Below, in pieces: positions 19,601 through 27,498 of a stretch of 64,000 nt of DNA. The notes under the pieces are model-generated. The model searched no databases. It was not told the DNA's origin and saw only the letters and a program-made list of their open reading frames with translations. The position numbers were made by a program, and so were the translations under genes. Positions within the stretch are counted from its first letter, which is position 1. Each line of letters starts with the position of its first letter. Source of the stretch: Maribacter sp. PR1 (GTDB taxonomy: Bacteria; Bacteroidota; Bacteroidia; Flavobacteriales; Flavobacteriaceae); the NCBI RefSeq assembly GCF_028464145.1, contig NZ_JAQPCG010000002.1:248001-312000 (forward strand), in the 5' to 3' direction.

Positions 19601-19803
19601 ATGCTAATACCGAATAATAGAAGTAAGAGTTCAAACCACCAAGATTTGAAAATGACCTTTTGTGCCGCACTGGTGCCAAAATCGTTTTCCACAAAAGTGG
19701 CGATAGCTATGGCTGCGGCGAATAGTAGTATATAAAGTCCGGCAGCTCTGGTGTTAAAAAGACTAGAAATAAGTTTTTTTGATTTCTGAAAGATGTTCAA
19801 CAT
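16690..19803 (-). CDS. ccsBA: System II cytochrome c synthase, fused ResB-CcsA
   Basis: This enzyme exports heme and attaches it to CxxCH motifs of apocytochromes in the periplasm. The N-terminal half is ResB/CcsB-like, with helices near 18-37, 48-66 and 77-95, a long periplasmic beta region and a helix near 440-460. The C-terminal half is CcsA, with several helices and the tryptophan-rich heme-handling motif WGRYWGWDAKE near residue 930. Conserved histidines flank this motif. At 1037 residues it matches the fused form of Bacteroidota. The middle region contains a histidine-rich loop (HNHSQNDGHNH, near residue 657). Its position next to 48 CxxCH motifs fits its role, although it is on the opposite strand and separately transcribed. 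Confidence 0.93.
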   Translation of the reverse strand: MLNIFQKSKKLISSLFNTRAAGLYILLFAAAIAIATFVENDFGTSAAQKVIFKSWWFELLLLLFGISIIVNIFKFRMIPQKKWPLLLFHASIIIILIGAGVTRYFGFEGVMHIRENNASNRFLSSNSFLKFKVSKAGQTYDFEEPVLFASLGNNSWSESYLIGDDLVEIKVKDFIPNPKQRLVESIDGKPTIQIVVAGANGREEYFINQGQTKRIRNFVYNFKETLLPNAFNIVLRNDSLFFSSDRTFTQTVMATQQKDTIMGFNTYNPLRLRSLYSDGSTNVVFSKFMKSGKVQMVSESSKIKNESVNAVVMDISVNGNSQEAMVYGSRGNSGRPQLLNFNNLDISVSYGSKEVVVPFQIKLNEFILEKYPGTNSASSYASEVTLMDSRNNERFDYRIFMNNILDYDGYRFFQSSFDKDEKGTYLSVNHDFWGTWISYIGYALLTIGMLWTLFNKNTRFYQVTQKIKKLRAKSGTFILVLFISLSANAQESFVKNAVEADHASEFSSLVVQDFKGRMKPMHTLSREIMRKLARKESMYGLSADQIILSLFANKQAWYSAPIIKLGKHQNIHKLLSVAEDYAAYKDFFDQNGTYKLREEMRRIYSLDPIDKGVYEKELMKIDERINILSMAFSGSLLKIIPNPGDPNNTWVSNSTHNHSQNDGHNHENNVADKFFNAYASALKSGITSDNYDQANLLLTELKDYQKNNGGEVLPSDTKLNAEILLNKMNVFTRLAIFYFLLGLALLFFLFLSVFKPNIKLKKVYQILFALVVIGFVLHTIGLGLRWYVSGRAPWSNGYESMIYIAWTSTLAGVLFTRKSFGGLAATMVLAATILLVSTLSFLDPEITPLVPVLKSYWLTIHVSLEAGSYGFLMLGAIIGLINLVLMIFLKESNMDRIKRIIQEMSYISELTLIGGLFMVSVGTYLGGVWANESWGRYWGWDAKETWALVTILVYAFILHMRIIPKLTGLFAYNVATIFGLASVLMTYYGVNYYLSGLHSYATGDPIPIPNWVYIVVVTIVIISTLAYLKKRKFKIIS

Positions 19804-20583
19804 GGTAAAATGACTGGCAATTAAGAGTTTGTGTGGAAAGTAAAATCAATTGACATAAACAATTGGTTTATTGCTATACTATTTTAAGATTAAGCAAAAC
19901 CAAAAATTTAATGCCCTTCTTTTTAGTATAACAGCCGAAAGTCTAGAATTACTCAAACAAAATCCTTAAAATCTAGGTTATGGAGTACTTGAAGTCTTTC
20001 ACAACAGAAAAGGGTAGAAAAAATATAAAATTCAAATCAATTAATACTGTTTAGACACTCTTATCTTAACGTTTATACAACGAAAGCGTCGAAACGCCTT
20101 TCGGGTAGATCAATTCGGTTACCTATTTTGAAAAAATGATTGTAACATATTGTTTATTAAAGGAATAGGTTAGGGGCTCTAGCTCTGAAACGATTCGAAC
20201 TTTTAATTTTAGCAATGTTCAAAGTAAATATTACTTCATTTTCCAAATTTACTCTAGCGTGTAATTATCCACAATCATAATCTGAACATGTATATTTTAA
20301 TTATTTTATAAGTTCGAATATAGTTTGGACTATAAATAAATTCAAATAAGTAATATCGGCTTTCAACTTCAATAGTCAATTCCTTTGTGTAACCAATCTA
20401 CAAAATTACTTGCTGCAGCATTCATATTATGGGCAATACCCAATTAATCTTTTAAGAGACTTTCTAATGCGCGTTTCGATACTTTCATATACATAAAGAT
20501 TGATTTGACAACAAAATATAAGTAATTTCTTACATTAGTTGCGATATTTAAATTGATTAATATGAATATCAATTATTTGAATT
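19804..20583. other. 780-nt intergenic region, mostly without visible function
   Basis: This is the longest gene-free stretch in the window and is strongly AT-rich. It should hold the divergent promoters of ccsBA (minus) and the hybrid kinase (plus). A hairpin-forming sequence lies at 20081-20103 (CGAAAGCGT facing ACGCCTTTCG with one bulge) without a T-tract. A short interrupted reading frame is described separately at 20369-20494. I see nothing else that I can name. Confidence 0.5.
20369..20494 (-). pseudogene. Short protein-like frame broken by one stop codon
   Basis: Reading the minus strand from an ATG at 20494 gives 16 protein-like residues (MYMKVSKRALESLLKD), a TAA at 20444-20446, then 24 more ending in NFVDWLHKGIDY before a TGA. 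The second part has the composition of a real protein, with an internal ATG at 20423-20425. It may be a small gene with a nonsense mutation or the relic of a longer one. I do not recognise the family, and chance is possible. Confidence 0.25.
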
Positions 20584-22266
20584 ATGTCCGAATTCTCAAA
20601 ACGTAGAGTAAACATTGTTTACAAGCTTTCCTTATTGACCATGATTATTTCAGTGCTCTGGTTTTTTTTAGCACGAAGTTCGGAATTGTTCGAGTTGAGC
20701 AACTATATCGGGGTAACGGTCCCTTTTTTTGTGTTATCTGCGGTAATCTCGAAGAGGGGGAACCTGACTTTGGCCAGATTTATTTACCTTATTGTCTTTA
20801 ATTTGAGCGTTGCCGTAACCTCTTCCTTTATCGGTAAGGCCGGTAGCGTGGAGTTCATACTAATGTTCGCCATGGGGTTACCTTTTTTATTTTTTTCATT
20901 TCGAAGGGAAAGATTGTATATCCTGATTTTTCCATCGTTATCAATGGCGCTTTGGTCTCTTCTGTACGCAACTGATTTCAACTTGTTTACAACTACGAAG
21001 CTGGATGAACTTATGGCCGGAAGGTACGTTTATCCTATTTCCATTCTCACCACTTCAATTTTCACTACTTATCAATTGGTGTTCTTTTCGGTCATTAACC
21101 TCCAATTTTTTTCGAGGATTCATAGTGAACGGGAAAAAGCCATCGAAGCATCCAATGCCAAGTCCAAATTCTTGACCATGATGAGCCATGAGATTCGGAC
21201 ACCGTTAAATGCGATTACCGGGCTTTCACATATCTTGGGGGATACGAACCCTAGAGAAGATCAACGGGAGAACATAGAGGCATTGAATTACTCGGGGAAA
21301 ATATTACTTAACTTACTGAACAACGTATTGGATTTTAGTAAAATGGAATCCAGTGGAATACAACTCAATCCGATTCCCGCCGATATAAAAGCAGCTGCGA
21401 GACAGATGAAACAGATACATGGTCCCGCCTGTTTGAAGAAGGGAATTTCCTTGGAACTGGAAATTGATGAAGAACTTCCAAGTGTATGGTTGGATATAGA
21501 CCGTTTCAATCAGGCGATAAACAATCTGGTCTCCAATGCCATAAAGTTTACAGAAAAAGGAAGTGTGACCTTAAAAATTAAGAAACAGGAGGAAAAAACT
21601 GGGAGTATACATGTTCGCATCGAAGTCATTGATACTGGATTCGGTATTGCGCAGGAACAATTGGAGACTATATGGGAACCGTTTACTCAGGCTTCTACGA
21701 GTACGGATCGTTTTTATGGTGGCACGGGACTTGGCCTCCCCATTGTCAAGAGCGTTTTGGAAGCTATGGATTCAACAGTAAAAATTGAAAGCGATGTAGG
21801 AATCGGAAGTCGCTTTTACTTTGATCTCGAATTAAAGCTGGCCTCGGATGGAAGATTGGACTATGACACTGAAAAAAAAGAGCGGAATCTCAAGGGCAGA
21901 AGAATCTTGTTGGTAGAGGACAACAAAATCAATATCATGGTTTGCAAACAGGTATTGGAGAAGGCAAACCTAGTTGTTGATGTTGCCTTTGATGGGCTAA
22001 TGGCTGTCAATATGGTAAGGAAGAACATTTATGATGTCGTCCTAATGGATATTCAGATGCCGGTAATGGACGGATACACTTCGGCAATGGAAATCAGAAA
22101 ATTCAATACCACTGTACCGATATTGGCCCTATCCGCCTCTGTATTTTTAGAAGTAAAGGACAAGATTCTTCAAAGTGGAATGAACGGTTTCGTATTTAAA
22201 CCCTTCAATCCAGAAGAACTGTTCAACAGAATCGAAGAGGTGATGGATATGCCGATGGCCTCCTAA
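20584..22266 (+). CDS. Hybrid sensor histidine kinase/response regulator
   Basis: A membrane sensor kinase with its own receiver. Five or six hydrophobic helices span about residues 12-180 with almost no periplasmic domain, so it may sense a membrane-borne or cytoplasmic signal. HisKA follows with H202 in MMSHEIRTPLNA. The ATPase domain has the N-box NQAINNLVSNAIKF, DTGFGI and GGTGLGLPI. The C-terminal receiver (about 438-555) has D489 in VLMDIQMPVMDG and the conserved lysine in FKPF. No DNA-binding domain is present, so output is through the receiver to an unknown partner. The gene stands alone. By eye its base composition looks slightly more GC-rich than the genes around it; this was not computed. 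Confidence 0.93.
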   Translation: MSEFSKRRVNIVYKLSLLTMIISVLWFFLARSSELFELSNYIGVTVPFFVLSAVISKRGNLTLARFIYLIVFNLSVAVTSSFIGKAGSVEFILMFAMGLPFLFFSFRRERLYILIFPSLSMALWSLLYATDFNLFTTTKLDELMAGRYVYPISILTTSIFTTYQLVFFSVINLQFFSRIHSEREKAIEASNAKSKFLTMMSHEIRTPLNAITGLSHILGDTNPREDQRENIEALNYSGKILLNLLNNVLDFSKMESSGIQLNPIPADIKAAARQMKQIHGPACLKKGISLELEIDEELPSVWLDIDRFNQAINNLVSNAIKFTEKGSVTLKIKKQEEKTGSIHVRIEVIDTGFGIAQEQLETIWEPFTQASTSTDRFYGGTGLGLPIVKSVLEAMDSTVKIESDVGIGSRFYFDLELKLASDGRLDYDTEKKERNLKGRRILLVEDNKINIMVCKQVLEKANLVVDVAFDGLMAVNMVRKNIYDVVLMDIQMPVMDGYTSAMEIRKFNTTVPILALSASVFLEVKDKILQSGMNGFVFKPFNPEELFNRIEEVMDMPMAS

Positions 22267-22341
22267 TTTTAAAGGGAAGAGTAGCGGGTTTTAGGTTATA
22301 TGGAAAAATACCTTTCGCATAATAGTTCTTAAAATTCCAAT

Positions 22342-22521
22342 TTAAATTGGTTCAATTACCAAAAGATCAATAATGTAGTTGTCAAGAGATACGGCCCCTT
22401 GATGGGTTAATACCCAAAGTGAAACAACTACTTTTTCCTTTTTTACATTAAAGGTTTCATCTTTTTTAAGGGGCGCAGTAACCCTTAGTACCAGACTTGG
22501 TATCCAGACCAAGATCACCAT
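22342..22521 (-). CDS. Possible small gene or relic, 59 codons
   Basis: An ATG 20 nt downstream of the sugar porter stop opens a 59-codon frame on the same strand. A hydrophobic start (MVILVWIPSLVLRVTA) is followed by a strand-rich tail ending VSLDNYIIDLLVIEPI. The tail resembles the closing strands of a carbohydrate-binding module (SLWV..., then a DNYII strand), so this may be the remains of a larger secreted protein. It is too short to be confident of. Confidence 0.3.
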   Translation of the reverse strand: MVILVWIPSLVLRVTAPLKKDETFNVKKEKVVVSLWVLTHQGAVSLDNYIIDLLVIEPI

Positions 22522-22541
22522 AAGTGTTTAAAACTCCTGAA

Positions 22542-23861
22542 CTAAGATTTCTGGGTGAGGGTTTTGCTGAGCTCTTCCAAGGATATTCCTTTTGTTTCCG
22601 GCATCATAAACTTAACGAACAACAGTTGTAGCACCATCATAAGGGCAAAGAAGGTAAATACCATTCCGGCACCTATAGTGGAGAACAAAAATGGTACTGC
22701 CGCAGGGATAGCGGCTGCTAAAATCCAATGTACTGAAGAGCCAAAAGATTGGCCACTACCCCTTAAATGATTAGGGAATATTTCAGAAATAAATACCCAA
22801 ATAATGGTCCCTTGACCAATGGCATGGGCTGCAATGAATATAAAGAGGAATATCGGCACGGCCATGCCTTGCCATCCAAAGAAAAATGCGCAGGCCACTA
22901 ATGAAAGCGAAATAATATAGCCAATAGAACCGATATACATTAACTGTTTTCTTCCTAAGCGGTCCACAAGGTTTATACCCAATAGGGTAAATAACATATT
23001 GGTAATGCCAATACCTACACTGCTCAATAGCGCAGTGCTCTCTCCCAGACCAGCTTCTTCAAAGATTCTGGGTGCGTAATATAAAAAGGCATTAATTCCC
23101 GAAGTCTGATTAAAAAACGCGATAAGAAAGGCAAGAATCAGTGGAAAGCGATACTTTTTCATGAATATGTTTTCATGGCTTTCTGGCTGTACATCGTTTT
23201 TTTGAATTTCTGAAATCATCTCTTGTACATCCCCTTGTGGATTAATGATCTTGAGTATTTTTCCCGCTTCTTCATCTTTACCGTTCATCAATAACCACCT
23301 TGGGCTTTTGGGTACGGTTAAAATGAACAACGTGTAGATTATGGCCGGGAAGGCCTCAACTCCTACCATCCATCGCCAATCATTTTCACCTATACCACTT
23401 AGGAGATAGTTCGATAGAAAAGCCACAAGAATACCAAAAACAAGACTAAATTGATAAAAACCTACGAGCTTGCCTCTGCTGTTTGCCGGTGATATTTCTG
23501 AGATATAGGCTGGAGCGGCAATAGTAGAAACACCAACGCCAATACCTCCTAGGAAGCGGAAAATGGCAAAAGTTAATGGGTCATTGGACAGGGCAGACCC
23601 AATTGCGGACGCGGTATACAAAATTCCTATAGCAATCAAAGTATTTTTTCTTCCCCATTTGTCGGTAGGGATTCCTGCGAAAATAGCACCGATTACAGTT
23701 CCCCAAAGCGCACCGGACATAACTACCCATCCATGGAAGACATCGGAACTTTCCCAAAGTGCTTGCAATTTTTTATCGGCACCGGAAATAACTACGGTAT
23801 CAAACCCAAACAAAAATCCTGCTAATGCGGCAGTGATTGACCAAAGTACAATTTTGTTCAT
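22542..23861 (-). CDS. MFS sugar:H+ symporter (sugar porter family)
   Basis: A 12-helix major facilitator of 439 residues in the inner membrane. Sugar porter signatures are clear: DKWGRKNT after helix 2, the PKSPRWL motif after helix 6, DRLGRKQ after helix 8 and MPETKGISLEEL after helix 12. The central QTSGINAFLYYAP segment matches the sugar-contacting QxxxxN-YY region of XylE/GLUT proteins. It would import a hexose or pentose with protons. No sugar-use gene is beside it, so the substrate cannot be assigned. It is separated from the divergent SDR gene by 108 nt. Confidence 0.92.
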   Translation of the reverse strand: MNKIVLWSITAALAGFLFGFDTVVISGADKKLQALWESSDVFHGWVVMSGALWGTVIGAIFAGIPTDKWGRKNTLIAIGILYTASAIGSALSNDPLTFAIFRFLGGIGVGVSTIAAPAYISEISPANSRGKLVGFYQFSLVFGILVAFLSNYLLSGIGENDWRWMVGVEAFPAIIYTLFILTVPKSPRWLLMNGKDEEAGKILKIINPQGDVQEMISEIQKNDVQPESHENIFMKKYRFPLILAFLIAFFNQTSGINAFLYYAPRIFEEAGLGESTALLSSVGIGITNMLFTLLGINLVDRLGRKQLMYIGSIGYIISLSLVACAFFFGWQGMAVPIFLFIFIAAHAIGQGTIIWVFISEIFPNHLRGSGQSFGSSVHWILAAAIPAAVPFLFSTIGAGMVFTFFALMMVLQLLFVKFMMPETKGISLEELSKTLTQKS

Positions 23862-23969
23862 CTTTTTATATTTTAAAACCTTTAAATATAGTAAATCAAA
23901 CCCGTTAAATCTTTAAGCAAATCCGCTACTTTAGTTCATTGGGATTGATAATTTTGTAAAAAAACAAAA

Positions 23970-24680
23970 ATGAACGATTTGAAAAACAAGGTGGCCTATA
24001 TTACGGGAGGCACTAAGGGTATAGGATTAGGAGTTGCAAAATCTCTTTTGAATGCAGGAATAAAAGTGGCTATTAGCGGAAGGTCGGATGCCAGTGTACA
24101 AAAAGGACTTAAGAGCTTGAACAATGAAAATACTATGGGAGTAGTATCTGATGTTAGCAACATCGAGGATGAAATGAATGCTATTAGTCAAATCATAGCT
24201 AAATGGGGGCATCTAGATGTAGTCTTGGCCAATGCCGGGGTCGGTAATTTTGCTCCAATCGATGAAATGACGGAGGACCAATGGCATCAGATGATAGATA
24301 CGAACTTAAATGGTGTTTTTCATACCTTAAAGGCTTCAGTTGAAGAGCTTAAAAAGACCAAGGGTTATTACATGACGTTGGCAAGTTTGGCGGGCACAAA
24401 CTTTTTTGCTTCTGGAGCAGGTTATAACGCGTCCAAATTTGGAGTAGTTGGTTTCACACAGGCCGCTATGTTGGACTTAAGAAAGTATGATGTTAAAGTC
24501 ACTACAATAATGCCAGGCTCAGTAGCATCACATTTCAATAATAATGAGCCGGATGATTCAGATGCTTGGAAGATTCAACCCGAGGACATTGGCCGACTTG
24601 TTCTGGACTTATTGAGGATGCATCCAAGAACTTTACCCAGTAAAATTGAAGTAAGACCCACAAGACCAGATAAGAAATAG
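23970..24680 (+). CDS. Short-chain dehydrogenase/reductase
   Basis: A classical SDR oxidoreductase of 236 residues. The NAD(P)-binding motif TGGTKGIG lies at 12-19, the NAG motif in LANAGVGNF near 87, a catalytic serine in TLASLAG near 138 and the YNASK active-site motif near 151. The substrate is unknown; SDR subfamilies cannot be separated by eye here. The gene converges on addB with a single base between the two stop codons and no terminator, so readthrough or shared 3' ends are likely. Confidence 0.93.
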   Translation: MNDLKNKVAYITGGTKGIGLGVAKSLLNAGIKVAISGRSDASVQKGLKSLNNENTMGVVSDVSNIEDEMNAISQIIAKWGHLDVVLANAGVGNFAPIDEMTEDQWHQMIDTNLNGVFHTLKASVEELKKTKGYYMTLASLAGTNFFASGAGYNASKFGVVGFTQAAMLDLRKYDVKVTTIMPGSVASHFNNNEPDDSDAWKIQPEDIGRLVLDLLRMHPRTLPSKIEVRPTRPDKK

Positions 24681-24681
24681 G

Positions 24682-27420
24682 CTAAACCTCTTTTTCAATA
24701 AAAGGAATTTTTGGGTCAAGGATTTCCTCAATCAAACTAAAGAGTAATTGCTCAAATTCTTGAACAACGGCTCTATCTATGATGGGGTTCTTTTTTGTGT
24801 CCCGAACGGAAGTTTTTTTACAGAATAGCATTACACCTTCTTTCAAGTTTTTAATGCTTATAATCCCTGCATAGATGTTTTCAGATTCATTGGTCTTCAG
24901 AAACATATAGGAATAACAGAGTAATTGAAAGGCTTTGCTAAAGTCATAATTTTCTATGATATCACTCCAATTGATAACCTCTAAATTTCTCTTTTCTACC
25001 TTCCCTGTTTTGTAATCTATGATTCGGGTTATTCCATCGAAAGTATCGATACGGTCCAATTTTCCTTTAAGAATTATATTCTTATTGGAGCCCGGTAAAG
25101 TAACCGCTACATGTAGCTTTTTCTCCAATCCGAGGATTTTAATGGTATGATGGGATAATTGTTCAATTTCGTTATCCACAAAGTTTTGGATATACTTAAT
25201 AATGACATTGTAAGCTATAAGGTTTTTACCGCTATCATAGGCTCCATCCAAATATGTTTTTTTAAAGTTGGTCCGTACTAAGGTTGTTATCCTTGTCCGT
25301 GCGTCTTTAAGATCATCTTTGAGAATTTCCTTACCTAGGAAAGGAGTGTAGAGTTCCTCCAGCGTGTCGTGTATTATGGTCCCCATTGTATTTGCGGCAA
25401 TATTTTCCTCAACGTCATCTGAATCTTCTATCCCCATTAAGTTTCGCTTGTAGAAGTCTAAGGGGTTTCTAATATAATTGCTCAGTGAACTAGGCGAGAA
25501 TCCTTGGATAGCATAGGCATTTAGCATTTCCAGTAAATTTTGAGTTTTATGCACCTCCCTCTCAATTTTTTTTATTTCCTGGATTTTAGGTGCTAGAACC
25601 CTTTCGGTTACATCTTTACGGTTTTCATCCGTAAGAATTTGGGTTATTAACCTACTTTTCTCCCCACCTTCCAAGACATCCGGTTCTGTGTTGTAGATAA
25701 GAAATACTTTTTTTGCTCGTTGAATAAGTCTATAAAAGTGATAAGTGTATACGGCATCCTTCTCTTTATAGGTGGGTAACCCATACTCTACTTTTAAATC
25801 GAACGGAATAAAGGAGTTGTTAGATTTTCCAGAAGGTAATATCCCTTCATTTACGGAAGTTAGAATTACAGTTTCAAAGTCTAGATTTCTACTTTCCAAC
25901 ATCCCCATAATCTGTAGGCCTTCTAAAGGATCTCCTTGGAAGTCCAAGGTTTCCGAGGCGATGAGCTGTTGGTACAGACTTTTTAAGCTTTTAAGCGAAG
26001 TTAGATACTCGTACTGATCAATTAAATCCTTAATTTGATTGAAGAGCGTATTTATTTTAAAAAGTTGCTCCAATGCCAAATGGTCCTCGGCTTCCTCAAA
26101 TATATCTTTAAACGTTAAAATTAAAGTATTACATTTTGAGACATAGGTCTTTGGATTTTTATATGTAGAGAATAAAGATGAAATAATTGTTGAACGATTG
26201 TCCAAAAGCTCTTGGATTTTTTTATCGGATAAATAAATCCAGTTTTTATGATAAATATTGTTTATTATGGCACCCACATCTATGTTACAAAATTTTAGAA
26301 GTGCTACCGAAAAGGGATTGTTCAAGAATTTGGTAAAGTCTTTATAGAACCAACCTCTTTTTGTTTTGGATAGATGTAAATCTATGAAGGAAGTAAAAAA
26401 TGTGGCTATTCCTGAAAGTTCCACTTTCTGCCCCATTGTAATGTTGATGTCTGGAATACTTTTTGGAATGCTGTGTAATAAGGGATTTAATAAGGATTCA
26501 TCCCCGAGTATAACAGCGGTATCCTTTAATCCTTTTGGATTTTCTAGTGCCATTCTTTCCAATAGACTTCCAACGTATTTTGTTTGGGCTATATTTTTTG
26601 GCACACCTACAACTTGTATTTCTTTGGGCTTAGAATAGTATGTACTTATACCCTGGGTCTTATTGGATTTTAGGTACGGCCATGAATTTTTGTGTTTTCT
26701 TATAAAAAGTCCTGCATCGTGTAATTTATCTTTTAGAAAATATTCGTCTATATCCCAATATATTTTTGAATTAGAATTGGCAAGTATTGTTTGAATGATA
26801 TTACTTTCTGCAGTATTTATGGCGTTAAAGCCCATGAAAATATGGGATTTATTAGTATTCGCCACATAATCAGTAATTTTTTCAGAAGCTTTTCTGTAAA
26901 CGAGTCCTTGGTGGCCTGCCTCATTCTTTAGGAGGTTAGAATTGTAGGTACTATAAATTTGGTTTAATTGTTTCCAGAAGTGTAGATAGTTTTCCATTAA
27001 GGACGTTCTATCTTTTTGTAGGGACCAATGATTAACTTCTTGGATTGCCGATAAGCCTGAAAATAAGGATGAAGTGTCAACAAGGTATCTGTCTAATTCA
27101 TTGATGTCCTGTAACAGGGTTTGTCCCCAATTAAGAAAGGATTCGAAAGACTCTTTTTCATAGGTGCCAACTTGCAAATAGGCTTTATAAAGCTGAAAAA
27201 GTTGTTGGGTTTGAGAAGCGTAGGATAATCCAGAAATATTTTCAACAAACTCTTCGATACTATATATGCCGGGTGAGACTATTGTTTTACCTATTTTTTT
27301 AGAAATGATTTTTTTTAAAAAAGTCCCAGCTCTTTTACTAGGAAGGACATAGATACATTGATCAATATCAACTCCCATATTGTATAATTCATCAATGACC
27401 TTTTCAAGAAAACTTACCAT
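24682..27420 (-). CDS. addB: AddB-like helicase-nuclease subunit (PD-(D/E)XK)
   Basis: This is the partner subunit of the AddAB helicase-nuclease, which resects double-strand breaks for RecA-dependent repair. The N-terminus has the degenerate AddB nucleotide-loop region (VLPSKRAGTFLKK). The C-terminus carries the PD-(D/E)XK nuclease core RIDTFDG...IIDYKTGK near residues 790-805. The long middle is the inactivated helicase fold typical of AddB. I see no set of four cysteines for the Fe-S staple known from Bacillus AddB. The ATG lies directly after the terminator of the OmpA-family gene upstream. Its addA partner is on the same strand 2.7 kb away. Confidence 0.85.
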   Translation of the reverse strand: MVSFLEKVIDELYNMGVDIDQCIYVLPSKRAGTFLKKIISKKIGKTIVSPGIYSIEEFVENISGLSYASQTQQLFQLYKAYLQVGTYEKESFESFLNWGQTLLQDINELDRYLVDTSSLFSGLSAIQEVNHWSLQKDRTSLMENYLHFWKQLNQIYSTYNSNLLKNEAGHQGLVYRKASEKITDYVANTNKSHIFMGFNAINTAESNIIQTILANSNSKIYWDIDEYFLKDKLHDAGLFIRKHKNSWPYLKSNKTQGISTYYSKPKEIQVVGVPKNIAQTKYVGSLLERMALENPKGLKDTAVILGDESLLNPLLHSIPKSIPDINITMGQKVELSGIATFFTSFIDLHLSKTKRGWFYKDFTKFLNNPFSVALLKFCNIDVGAIINNIYHKNWIYLSDKKIQELLDNRSTIISSLFSTYKNPKTYVSKCNTLILTFKDIFEEAEDHLALEQLFKINTLFNQIKDLIDQYEYLTSLKSLKSLYQQLIASETLDFQGDPLEGLQIMGMLESRNLDFETVILTSVNEGILPSGKSNNSFIPFDLKVEYGLPTYKEKDAVYTYHFYRLIQRAKKVFLIYNTEPDVLEGGEKSRLITQILTDENRKDVTERVLAPKIQEIKKIEREVHKTQNLLEMLNAYAIQGFSPSSLSNYIRNPLDFYKRNLMGIEDSDDVEENIAANTMGTIIHDTLEELYTPFLGKEILKDDLKDARTRITTLVRTNFKKTYLDGAYDSGKNLIAYNVIIKYIQNFVDNEIEQLSHHTIKILGLEKKLHVAVTLPGSNKNIILKGKLDRIDTFDGITRIIDYKTGKVEKRNLEVINWSDIIENYDFSKAFQLLCYSYMFLKTNESENIYAGIISIKNLKEGVMLFCKKTSVRDTKKNPIIDRAVVQEFEQLLFSLIEEILDPKIPFIEKEV

Positions 27421-27430
27421 TGATGTAAAA

Positions 27431-27460
27431 ATAAAAAAGCTCCGCGTTATGCGGAGCTTT
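27431..27460 (-). terminator. Intrinsic terminator after the OmpA-family gene
   Basis: A perfect 10-bp stem (AAAGCTCCGC, 27436-27445, with GCGGAGCTTT, 27451-27460) closes a 5-nt loop. On the minus strand it is followed by a T-tract. The addB start codon is only about 10 nt beyond the T-tract. Confidence 0.9.
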
Positions 27461-27498
27461 TATTGTATTAAAACACTTAATGTTTATATAAGGTGAAC

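Noticed and set aside
20081-20103. Hairpin CGAAAGCGT/ACGCCTTTCG as a terminator for a neighbouring gene
   Set aside because: No T-tract follows on either strand and it is not at the 3' end of any gene; its role stays open.
20180-20210. ATTCGAAC near 20195, resembling the T-loop of a tRNA 3' end and so a possible integration site
   Set aside because: The flanking bases do not form a T-stem or acceptor stem, and no direct repeat, integrase or other element sign was found.
20584-22266. Possible horizontal transfer of the hybrid kinase because of slightly higher GC
   Set aside because: The difference is an impression only; no composition was computed and no mobile element flanks the gene.
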